A stretch of 12,307 nucleotides of DNA, from assembly GCA_031268125.1 (NCBI GenBank), contig JAIRXT010000109.1, positions 1 through 12,307 on the forward strand. Direction: 5' to 3'. Position 1 is the stretch's first letter; each line of letters starts with the position of its first letter. The notes below the pieces were generated by a model that was not told where the DNA came from, did no database searches, and saw nothing but the letters and a program-made list of their open reading frames with translations. Shown piece by piece: positions 7,442 to 12,155 of this stretch. Origin of the DNA: Treponema sp. (GTDB taxonomy: Bacteria; Spirochaetota; Spirochaetia; Treponematales; Breznakiellaceae). The translations under genes were made by a program, and so were the position numbers.

Positions 7442-7804
7442 TCATCTAGTACCCTTCTGTTCCTCTTCCTGTATCTTGTAGAACTGATCGATGGCGTTAA
7501 GAATAAAATCCTGATACCGGGGTTCCAGATTCACAAACAGGGAAAGAAGCTTGGTAAGCCGGGCATCCCTCTTTTGGACGAAGGCTTCCCCCTCTCCGGC
7601 CCTGAGCCAACGGCTGTTCACGTCAAAGGAATCGCAGATTTGCTTGACGGTCCGGCCGCTGACCTCCCGCTCCCCGGTTTCTATGCTGGCTATCTGGCTT
7701 TGGGAAACGGCTAGAATCCGGGCAAAGCCTTTTTGGGTGAGTTTTAACATTTTTCGCAGATATTTTACCCGCTGATTGATGGTCAGATCAGGCGCATCCT
7801 TCAT
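7442..7804 (-). CDS. XRE/Cro-family helix-turn-helix transcriptional regulator
   Basis: This 120-residue protein has an N-terminal XRE DNA-binding domain (about 10-66): NQRVKYLRKMLKLTQKGFAR, then recognition helix SQSQIASIETGERE, then VKQICDSFDVNSRWLRAGEG. The NSRWLRAGEG ending is typical of the phage-like repressor subgroup. The tail (80-120) is predicted helical and may dimerise. The ATG at 7804 is chosen because homology starts there; a TTG start at 7897 would add 31 unsupported residues that cross the intergenic operator. A promoter with its -10 seven bases upstream would make the mRNA leaderless. The gene precedes the RNB nuclease by 28 bases and diverges from a 67-residue ORF. It probably represses itself and the divergent promoter (inference). 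No integrase or other phage gene is nearby. Confidence 0.85.
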   Translation of the reverse strand: MKDAPDLTINQRVKYLRKMLKLTQKGFARILAVSQSQIASIETGEREVSGRTVKQICDSFDVNSRWLRAGEGEAFVQKRDARLTKLLSLFVNLEPRYQDFILNAIDQFYKIQEEEQKGTR

Positions 7805-7811
7805 AAAATGT

Positions 7812-7840
7812 ATGATAAAAGAGATAAAGGCACCCCGCAA
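7812..7840 (-). promoter_or_regulatory. Candidate promoter of the XRE regulator
   Basis: The minus strand has TTGCGG (7840-7835), 17 bases, then TATCAT (7817-7812). The -10 matches 5/6 and the -35 matches 3/6. The predicted start is at about 7805, next to the ATG at 7804. Confidence 0.45.
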
Positions 7841-7855
7841 TGGCGTCAGCAATTC

Positions 7856-7868
7856 CGATTCAGAATCG
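7856..7868. promoter_or_regulatory. Palindromic operator candidate CGATTC-A-GAATCG
   Basis: A perfect 13-base palindrome with a one-base centre lies in the 154-base divergent region, 16 bases upstream of the regulator's -35 and 23 bases upstream of the -35 of the opposite promoter. Size and symmetry suit an XRE dimer. The link to this regulator is inferred from position only. Confidence 0.45.
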
Positions 7869-7890
7869 CCGGACCGGATAATGCGCGTAA

Positions 7891-7920
7891 TTGACAAATA
7901 TCACTGCAGAATTATATTAT
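7891..7920 (+). promoter_or_regulatory. Strong sigma-70-type promoter for the 67-residue ORF
   Basis: TTGACA at 7891-7896 is a perfect -35. The -10 is TATATT (7913-7918, 16-base spacer) or TATTAT (7915-7920, 18-base spacer), each 5/6. The spacer and downstream bases are AT-rich. Transcription would begin near 7925, giving a leader of about 33 bases before the ATG at 7959. It is the best promoter match in the window. Confidence 0.7.
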
Positions 7921-7938
7921 TATGCGATGGTGATATTT
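7896..7938. promoter_or_regulatory. 9-bp inverted repeat bracketing the -10 of the plus-strand promoter
   Basis: AAATATCAC (7896-7904) and GTGATATTT (7930-7938) are perfect inverted copies 34 bases apart, centred on the -10 at about 7917. One arm abuts the -35 and the other lies just after the start site. This arrangement suits repression by a dimer pair that blocks RNA polymerase. A role for the adjacent XRE protein is an inference. Confidence 0.5.
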
Positions 7939-7958
7939 TGGACAGGTGTACAGCTTCT

Positions 7959-8162
7959 ATGATCGATGAAGTAACTTTTTCGCGCTTAAAAACCCAGTTT
8001 AACCGCCTGTCCCGGGAACAGCAGGCGGAAGTTTTGGGAATGGCGAAAGCCTTTACCTTTGCCCAAAGGACGGGCTTTGCCGGTGTAGAGGCCGTCATTG
8101 ACGTTCAATCCGCCTTTCAAAACGGGAAAAAAAGTCTTATAAAGGAGTGTGCAGGGGATTAA
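7959..8162 (+). CDS. Small protein of unknown function (67 residues)
   Basis: I do not recognise this family. The protein is soluble-looking, with no signal peptide or membrane segment. Residues 5-36 form a predicted amphipathic helical stretch (FSRLKTQFNRL, EQQAEVLGMAKAFTFAQ). The C-terminal part (40-67) is less ordered, with one cysteine near the end. The start is put at the ATG at 7959 because a near-consensus promoter ends at 7920, so a longer upstream reading (from 7776 or 7881) would begin before the likely transcript. The Shine-Dalgarno is weak (AGGTG ten bases upstream). It diverges from the XRE regulator. The spacing of F14, L17, Q22, L26, F32 and Q36 matches the regulator's tail (F90, L93, Q98, L102, F108, Q112) without gaps. 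It could be a repressor partner, but low-complexity helix similarity is possible. Confidence 0.6.
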   Translation: MIDEVTFSRLKTQFNRLSREQQAEVLGMAKAFTFAQRTGFAGVEAVIDVQSAFQNGKKSLIKECAGD

Positions 8163-8200
8163 GGCGGAAGCCCCGCCGCTGGAATGAGAACATTCAACTA

Positions 8201-8266
8201 AAAAATATCTAAATTGTTTTTGTAACTATGGTATTGAATGAAATACCCTGCAATTTAGACATTTTT
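8201..8266. repeat. AT-rich cruciform downstream of the 67-residue ORF
   Basis: The arms at 8201-8216 and 8251-8266 pair over 16 bp with one mismatch, including TCTAAATTG (8208-8216) against CAATTTAGA (8251-8259). The 34-base loop carries a second hairpin, GGTATT-GAATGA-AATACC (8230-8247). A-tracts on the left and T-tracts on the right could let it terminate transcription in both directions. CTAAATTG resembles the ends of the larger intergenic repeats nearby. The gene-free region 8163-8605 otherwise holds the element at 8340-8502 and about 100 bases before lysC. Confidence 0.6.
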
Positions 8267-8339
8267 ACCCTAAATTCCCCCTGATAAGCCAGCAATTCTC
8301 AGGTTAGAAAAAGGTGAAAAAGCGCCCTGCCAAAACCGG

Positions 8340-8502
8340 CTACATTTGACCCGTACCCGGGGTCGGGAAAAAGGCCGGAAAAACATATGGAATTCCCTGC
8401 CGGCGGCATATTGCCGACGTATCAAAGATAGCGAAGGCAGATTCTACATGCGTTTTTCCGGTAATTTCCCGACCCCGGAGGAACGCTACGAGTCAAGTTT
8501 AG
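8340..8502. repeat. Palindromic intergenic element 1 upstream of lysC (163 bases)
   Basis: The outer ends are imperfect inverted repeats: CTACATTTGACCCGTA (8340-8355) against the reverse complement of 8487-8502, matching 13 of 16. Inside, two blocks pair exactly: 8357-8370 (CCGGGGTCGGGAAA) with 8465-8478, and 8375-8384 (CCGGAAAAAC) with 8452-8461. A looser third block pairs CATATGGAATTCCCTGCC (8384-8401) with the region 8436-8452. The tip contains CGGCA-TAT-TGCCG. The right 37 bases (8466-8502) match 10809-10845 after dapB in inverted orientation at 32 of 37 positions. I see no transposase or credible ORF and no lysine-riboswitch consensus. It looks like a MITE- or REP-like element, though a structured RNA leader for lysC is not excluded. 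Confidence 0.72.
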
Positions 8503-8605
8503 ACAAAACCTCCGGCGCCTTTTCGTTTTGGAATGGTTAACATGAGAATTGCCGGAATGCAAAAGAACTGGAAAGGCCGGCGTTTTTCTGATAAACTTGC
8601 TGTCC

Positions 8606-9997
8606 ATGATTGTGATGAAATTCGGCGGAACATCGGTGGCCGGCGCCGGCCGGATACGCCGCATGGCGGAGATTGTTAAGGCCCGGCTGGAACGGCGTCC
8701 GGTGCTGGTGCTGTCCGCTATGGGAGACACCACCGACCAACTGCTGGAAGCCGGGGGCCTGGCCTACCACGAGGCGCGGGTTTCCATAGCCGGTATCGAA
8801 GAACTTCACCTGGAAACCCTGAAAAACCTGGGGCTGGAAGCCGCCCGCGGGGAGATTGTCCCCCTTCTGGACGAGTTGAAGAGCCTTTTGACGGGTATTT
8901 CCCAGATCCGGGAACTGAGCCGGCGGACCAGGGACTATCTTTTGTCCTTTGGGGAGAGGCTTTCGGTACGGATTGCCGCGGCTTTTTTCAATTCCCTGGG
9001 TATCCGGGCCGGGGCCTTTGATTCGTGGCAGACGGGCTTTGTTTCCGATTCCAACCACAACGCCGCGGAGATTGCCGGAGAAAGCTGGAAACTTATTCCC
9101 GAAAAGATCCTCCCCCTGGTTGAGGCAGGGATGCTGCCGGTGATCACCGGCTTTATCGCCCATGATGCGGAGGGGGTGATTACCACCCTGGGGCGGGGCG
9201 GCAGCGATCTTTCCGCCACGATGATCGCCGCGGCCTGCGGGGCGGAAGAGGTTCAGATCTGGAAAGACGTGGACGGGATTCTGACGGCGGATCCCCGGAT
9301 TGTAAAAAACGCCAAAGCCGTGGAAACTGTAACCTATGAGGAAGCCGCGGAACTGGCCTATTTCGGCGCCCAGGTGCTCCACCCCCGGGCTATGCAGCCC
9401 TGTATGAAAACGGGCACGCCGGTACTGGTTAAAAATTCCTATAACCCCGAAGCGCCGGGTACCAGAATCGCGGCATCACCGGCAAAAAGAACCCTCCCCG
9501 TCAGGGCCATTACCTCCCGCAAAAACATTACGCTGGTGGACATTGTTTCCACCCGGATGCTGGGCCAATACGGGTTCCTGGCGGAGGTTTTTTCCAGTTT
9601 TGCCCGGCATCGTATTTCGGTGGACATGGTGGCCACCAGCGAGGTTTCCGTTTCCCTGACATTGGACACGGTTCACGATCTTTCGGCCCTGAAGGAGGAG
9701 CTTTCCAGGATAGCCAGTGTGGAGCTCCGGGACGGGAAGGCCATCGTAACCATTGTGGGAAACGTAAAGCGTTCTTCGGAAATTCTGGCCCGGGCCTTCC
9801 GGACCTGCGAATTCCTGGGGGTGCCGGTGCAGATGGTCTCCCAGGGGGCCAGCAAGGTGAACATCAGCTTTATAGTTGACGATACGGAGGCGGAAGAAGT
9901 GGTCCGGGCGCTGCACATCGACTTTTTTGACCGTCTGGAGATTCCCGAACCGGTGGATTCCGGAGAAATTTCCGGCGGCGGGGACCATACAACGTGA
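8606..9997 (+). CDS. lysC: Aspartokinase, LysC type (monofunctional, with ACT domains)
   Basis: LysC phosphorylates aspartate with ATP, the first step to lysine, threonine and methionine. The 463-residue product carries KFGGTS (5-10), LSFGERLS (113-120), LGRGGSD (195-201), KDVDG (220-224), TADPR (227-231) and VLHP (257-260). Two ACT domains follow (about 307-375 and 378-441). The stretches GFLAEVF (323-329) and TSEVSVSLTLD (344-354), and QGAS further on, closely resemble the lysine-binding ACT region of E. coli LysC, so feedback inhibition by lysine is likely (inference). ATG at 8606 is chosen because the family starts at MIVMKFGG; an upstream ATG at 8549 would add 19 untypical residues. No Shine-Dalgarno is seen before either. 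The 103 bases after element 1 hold only weak hairpins and no promoter I trust. The stop codon overlaps the dapB GTG. Confidence 0.95.
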   Translation: MIVMKFGGTSVAGAGRIRRMAEIVKARLERRPVLVLSAMGDTTDQLLEAGGLAYHEARVSIAGIEELHLETLKNLGLEAARGEIVPLLDELKSLLTGISQIRELSRRTRDYLLSFGERLSVRIAAAFFNSLGIRAGAFDSWQTGFVSDSNHNAAEIAGESWKLIPEKILPLVEAGMLPVITGFIAHDAEGVITTLGRGGSDLSATMIAAACGAEEVQIWKDVDGILTADPRIVKNAKAVETVTYEEAAELAYFGAQVLHPRAMQPCMKTGTPVLVKNSYNPEAPGTRIAASPAKRTLPVRAITSRKNITLVDIVSTRMLGQYGFLAEVFSSFARHRISVDMVATSEVSVSLTLDTVHDLSALKEELSRIASVELRDGKAIVTIVGNVKRSSEILARAFRTCEFLGVPVQMVSQGASKVNISFIVDDTEAEEVVRALHIDFFDRLEIPEPVDSGEISGGGDHTT

Positions 9998-10812
9998 ATA
10001 TAGCTATCATCGGCTACGGCAAGATGGGGAAGATTCTTGAAGCCCTGGCCGCGGAGCAGGGACACCGGATCGGGGCGGTGGTGGACCCCCTCTGGGATCA
10101 GGAGAAAAGCGCCTCCGGCGCGCCCGTGTACCGGGACATTCCGGCGATGGGCGGTTCCCCGGAGGGCGGCATTGATGCTGCCCTGGAGTTCACCGGCCCC
10201 GGCACGGCCCTGCCCAATATCAAAGCTCTGGCGGAACGGCGCATCCCCGCGGTGGTGGGTACAACGGGCTGGCTCAACAAGCTGGCGGAGGCGGAAGCGG
10301 CAGTCCGGGCGGCCGGTTCCGCCCTGCTCTGGGCTTCCAATTTTTCCCTGGGGGTAAACCTCTTCTACCGGATCGCCGCCTTTGCGGCGAGGCTGGCGGA
10401 TCCCTTCCCGGAGTACGACGTGGCCGGTTACGAGGTTCACCACAACAAAAAGGCCGACAGCCCCTCCGGGACCGCAAAAACCCTGGCGGAGCTTGTTATC
10501 AAAAACATGGGACGCAAGACCACGGCGGTCTATGAGATGCTGGACCGCCCCCCCAGGCCGGAGGAACTGCACTACGCCAGCCTGCGCCTGGGGGCAGTGC
10601 CGGGGGTTCATACGCTTATCCTCGACTCTCCGGCGGACAGCATTGAGATTACTCACAGCGCCCGGAACCGGGAGGGCCTGGCCCGGGGGGCCCTGCTGGC
10701 CGCCCGCTGGCTGGTCCGGGCCGGGCAGGACGGGGGAAAGGCCCGGCAGGGGGTCTTTACGATGGACGACGTACTGGCGGAGTTACTGGCAGCCTCCGCC
10801 CCGTTGATCTAA
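9994..10812 (+). CDS. dapB: 4-hydroxy-tetrahydrodipicolinate reductase
   Basis: DapB reduces the DapA product to tetrahydrodipicolinate with NAD(P)H. The 272-residue product has the Rossmann motif GYGKMG (7-12), EFTGPG (65-70), GTTGW (89-93) and SNFSLGVNLF (115-124). The substrate/catalytic segment is E147-V-H149-H150-N-K-K153-A-D-SPSGTA, containing the family's HH..K and PSGTA residues, and the usual C-terminal EITHSARNREGLARGAL is present. The start is GTG at 9994, overlapping the lysC TGA as GTGA, so translation is probably coupled; no separate Shine-Dalgarno is needed. The shortened N-terminus (GYGKMG rather than GAxGRMG) is seen in some DapB lineages. The stop codon lies inside the left end of the repeat element that follows. 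Confidence 0.95.
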   Translation: MNIAIIGYGKMGKILEALAAEQGHRIGAVVDPLWDQEKSASGAPVYRDIPAMGGSPEGGIDAALEFTGPGTALPNIKALAERRIPAVVGTTGWLNKLAEAEAAVRAAGSALLWASNFSLGVNLFYRIAAFAARLADPFPEYDVAGYEVHHNKKADSPSGTAKTLAELVIKNMGRKTTAVYEMLDRPPRPEELHYASLRLGAVPGVHTLILDSPADSIEITHSARNREGLARGALLAARWLVRAGQDGGKARQGVFTMDDVLAELLAASAPLI

Positions 10813-10897
10813 ACTTGACCCGCAACGTTCCTCCGGGGCCGGGTACACGATGCGAATCAAATTTAGTCTTGTTGCAGGGAAAAGACATGGATAAGGA

Positions 10898-10932
10898 GCC
10901 AATCCCAAAACTCGGTTAGTTTTGGGATTGGC
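10898..10932 (+). repeat. Perfect 15-bp hairpin in the dapB-dapA spacer
   Basis: GCCAATCCCAAAACT (10898-10912) pairs perfectly with 10918-10932 around loop CGGTT. No U-tract follows, so it is not a classical terminator. Its segment 10903-10912 can also pair with 11015-11024, giving an alternative fold. Confidence 0.85.
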
Positions 10933-10936
10933 TTCC

Positions 10937-10964
10937 GGAAAAGCGGTCTAAAGCCCGCTTTTCC
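10937..10964 (+). repeat. Perfect 10-bp hairpin in the dapB-dapA spacer
   Basis: GGAAAAGCGG (10937-10946) pairs with CCGCTTTTCC (10955-10964) around an 8-base loop. It is followed by TATTAAAAT, too weak a U-tract to call a terminator. Confidence 0.8.
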
Positions 10965-10984
10965 TATTAAAATCAAGGTAGCTG

Positions 10985-11024
10985 GACAGGCAAAGCCTGT
11001 CTCCCAAAAACTGAAGTTTTGGGA
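10985..11024 (+). repeat. Two adjacent hairpins in the dapB-dapA spacer
   Basis: GACAGGC-AAA-GCCTGTC (10985-11001) is followed at once by TCCCAAAA (11002-11009), 7 bases, TTTTGGGA (11017-11024). The second repeats the stem sequence of the hairpin at 10898-10932. Confidence 0.75.
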
Positions 11025-11058
11025 AAGCCTCTAAGGTGTTACATTTGATCTACAAAGC

Positions 11059-11106
11059 ATTTGACCGCCCGGTTCTTCGCCGTAACGGCAAAGAACCGCG
11101 TCAAAT
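11059..11106 (+). repeat. Long composite hairpin in the dapB-dapA spacer
   Basis: The outer stem is ATTTGAC (11059-11065) with GTCAAAT (11100-11106). The middle stem is CGGTTCTT (11070-11077) with AAGAACCG (11091-11098). The inner stem is GCCG-TAA-CGGC (11079-11089). The outer arms carry the repeat family's TTTGAC core. Confidence 0.8.
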
Positions 11107-11115
11107 TGCGGGTCA

Positions 11116-11146
11116 GGTTTAGCCCGCTGACGCGGGAAACCTTTTT
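11116..11146 (+). terminator. Terminator-like hairpin with T5 tract before dapA
   Basis: GGTTT, an AG bulge and CCCGC pair with GCGGG and AAACC around loop TGAC (11116-11141), followed by TTTTT (11142-11146). It overlaps the right end of element 2 and could reduce read-through from lysC-dapB into dapA. It competes with pairing of 11106-11122 to the left end of the element, so it could work as an attenuator (inference). Confidence 0.45.
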
Positions 11147-11152
11147 AAAATT

Positions 11153-11168
11153 CCGGTTTTAAAACCGG
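11153..11168. repeat. Perfect 16-base palindrome before dapA
   Basis: CCGGTTTTAAAACCGG is self-complementary and lies 31 bases before the dapA ATG. The right half plus the next bases (AAAACCGG then TTCAATTTGAC, 11161-11179) resembles 8332-8350 at the left edge of element 1 (AAAACCGG then CTACATTTGAC). It is either another repeat-family end or an operator. Confidence 0.6.
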
Positions 11169-11190
11169 TTCAATTTGACTTTTAAGATGT

Positions 11191-11194
11191 GGAG
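11191..11194 (+). promoter_or_regulatory. Ribosome binding site of dapA
   Basis: GGAG lies five bases before the ATG at 11200. Having its own clear Shine-Dalgarno suits translation independent of dapB. Confidence 0.8.
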
Positions 11195-11199
11195 AAACG

Positions 11200-12117
11200 A
11201 TGACAAGAGCGCTGCGGGGGGCCTTTACCGCCCTTATCACCCCCATGACCGAATCGGGAAAGGTGGACTATGCCGGATGGGAACGGCTGCTGGAATTTCA
11301 GGCCGAAGAAGGCATTGACGGCCTTTTGCCCCTGGGAACCACGGGGGAAACCCCCACGCTGGAGGAACACGAAGAAGAGGAGCTTATCAGGCTTGCGGTA
11401 AAAAAACTGAAAGGCCGACTGCCGCTGATCGTTGGCTCCGGGTCCAACGACACCGCCTATATGGTAAAATACACCAAGCGGGCCCGGGACCTGGGGGCGG
11501 ACGCCGCGCTGGTGGTAACGCCCTACTACAACAAACCAAACGATTCCGGCCTTATCGGCCATTTTGAAGCCGCGGGGGAACTGGGCATCCCCATCATCAT
11601 CTACAACATCGCAGGACGCACCGGGCGGAACATCCCCACGGCCCTGATGGAAAAGCTGGCCCGGATCCCCAACGTCATCGGGGTAAAAGAGGCCAGCGGG
11701 GACATCAACCAGATGGGGGACGTGATTCGGAACATCAAGATGCCGGCCCAGGAGGAGGGCCGGGATTTTCTGGTCTTCTCCGGCGACGACGCGCTCACCC
11801 TGCCCCTGATGAGCCTGGGGGGGGACGGGGTCATTTCGGTCGTCTCCAACCTGGTTCCCGGAAGGGTAAAGGCCCTTTCCGCCGCCTGTCTAAGGGGCGA
11901 TTTTGCGGAAGCCCGGCGGATCCACTACGAACTCCTCCCCCTGGTCAAGGCGGCCTTTATCGAGACCAACCCCGTGCCCATCAAGGCGGCCATGAATCTG
12001 GCGGGCTTCCCCGGCGGACCGGCCCGGCTCCCCTTGGGCAGCCTGGAACCGGCGAACCTGGCCCCCCTGCAAAGGGCCCTGGAGGGGCTGGGAATTCCGC
12101 TAAAAAGTTCCCGGTAA
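11200..12117 (+). CDS. dapA: 4-hydroxy-tetrahydrodipicolinate synthase
   Basis: DapA condenses pyruvate with aspartate semialdehyde, the committed step to lysine/diaminopimelate, on a TIM barrel. The 305-residue product has GTTGE (46-50, with T47/T48 at the active site), PYYNKP (108-113), Y135 and R140 in IYNIAGRTG, and the Schiff-base lysine K163 in GVKEASGD. By alignment with E. coli DapA, the lysine-site residues H53, H56 and E84 correspond to E56, E59 and Y87, so inhibition by lysine is probably weak or absent (inference). The ATG at 11200 is fixed by GGAG and by homology starting at LRGAFTALITPM. It is the third gene of the pathway cluster but is split from dapB by a 387-base hairpin-rich spacer. 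asd, needed between LysC and DapA, is not in the window. Confidence 0.96.
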   Translation: MTRALRGAFTALITPMTESGKVDYAGWERLLEFQAEEGIDGLLPLGTTGETPTLEEHEEEELIRLAVKKLKGRLPLIVGSGSNDTAYMVKYTKRARDLGADAALVVTPYYNKPNDSGLIGHFEAAGELGIPIIIYNIAGRTGRNIPTALMEKLARIPNVIGVKEASGDINQMGDVIRNIKMPAQEEGRDFLVFSGDDALTLPLMSLGGDGVISVVSNLVPGRVKALSAACLRGDFAEARRIHYELLPLVKAAFIETNPVPIKAAMNLAGFPGGPARLPLGSLEPANLAPLQRALEGLGIPLKSSR

Positions 12118-12124
12118 GCGCCTG

Positions 12125-12155
12125 AACGCGCCGTATCTTGGGATGCGGCGGCGTT
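12125..12155 (+). terminator. Probable terminator of dapA
   Basis: Seven bases after the dapA stop, AACGC-GCCGTATC pairs with GATGCGGC-G-GCGTT around loop TTGG, giving a stem of about 13 bp with one bulge and one G-U pair. Only ATTGTAT follows, so the U-tract is poor. Confidence 0.55.

Larger units (their letters stand above)
10809..11122. repeat. Palindromic intergenic element 2 between dapB and dapA (314 bases)
   Basis: The ends are CTAAACTTGACCCGCAA (10809-10825) and its inverted copy (11106-11122), matching 16 of 17. The left end overlaps the dapB stop. An inner copy, TGCGAATCAAATTTAG (10851-10866), gives a nested 58-base unit. Further partial copies of the core are TACATTTGATC (11040-11050) and CATTTGACCG (11058-11067). 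The interior is an array of hairpins listed separately. The first 37 bases match the right end of element 1 in inverted orientation (32 of 37). I see no ORF in it. This element and about 77 bases beyond it fill the 387-base gap between dapB and dapA. Confidence 0.75.

Noticed and set aside
6565..7449. Plus-strand open frame opposite the RNB gene
   Set aside because: It is Gly/Pro/Arg-rich, as expected from GC-rich antisense reading, and has no start signal. The RNB catalytic motifs are on the other strand.
7805..7897. TTG start giving a 151-residue XRE regulator
   Set aside because: The extra 31 residues have no homology and would cross the palindrome and promoter of the divergent region. 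The ATG at 7804 starts at the DNA-binding domain.
8346..8540. 64-codon ORF within palindromic element 1
   Set aside because: It lies on the inverted repeat, has no ribosome site and its composition follows the palindrome. No evidence of coding.
8340..8605. Lysine riboswitch upstream of lysC
   Set aside because: The conserved L-box sequence blocks could not be found, and the structure is better explained as a repeat element shared with the dapB-dapA spacer.
9673..10656. Minus-strand 327-codon frame opposite lysC and dapB
   Set aside because: It spans the antisense of two well-identified genes and shows no family motif.
10898..11106. Integron attC-like sites or a CRISPR array in the hairpin-rich spacer
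   Set aside because: The stems differ in length and sequence, there are no regular spacers, and the RYYYAAC/GTTRRRY core sites do not flank the hairpins.
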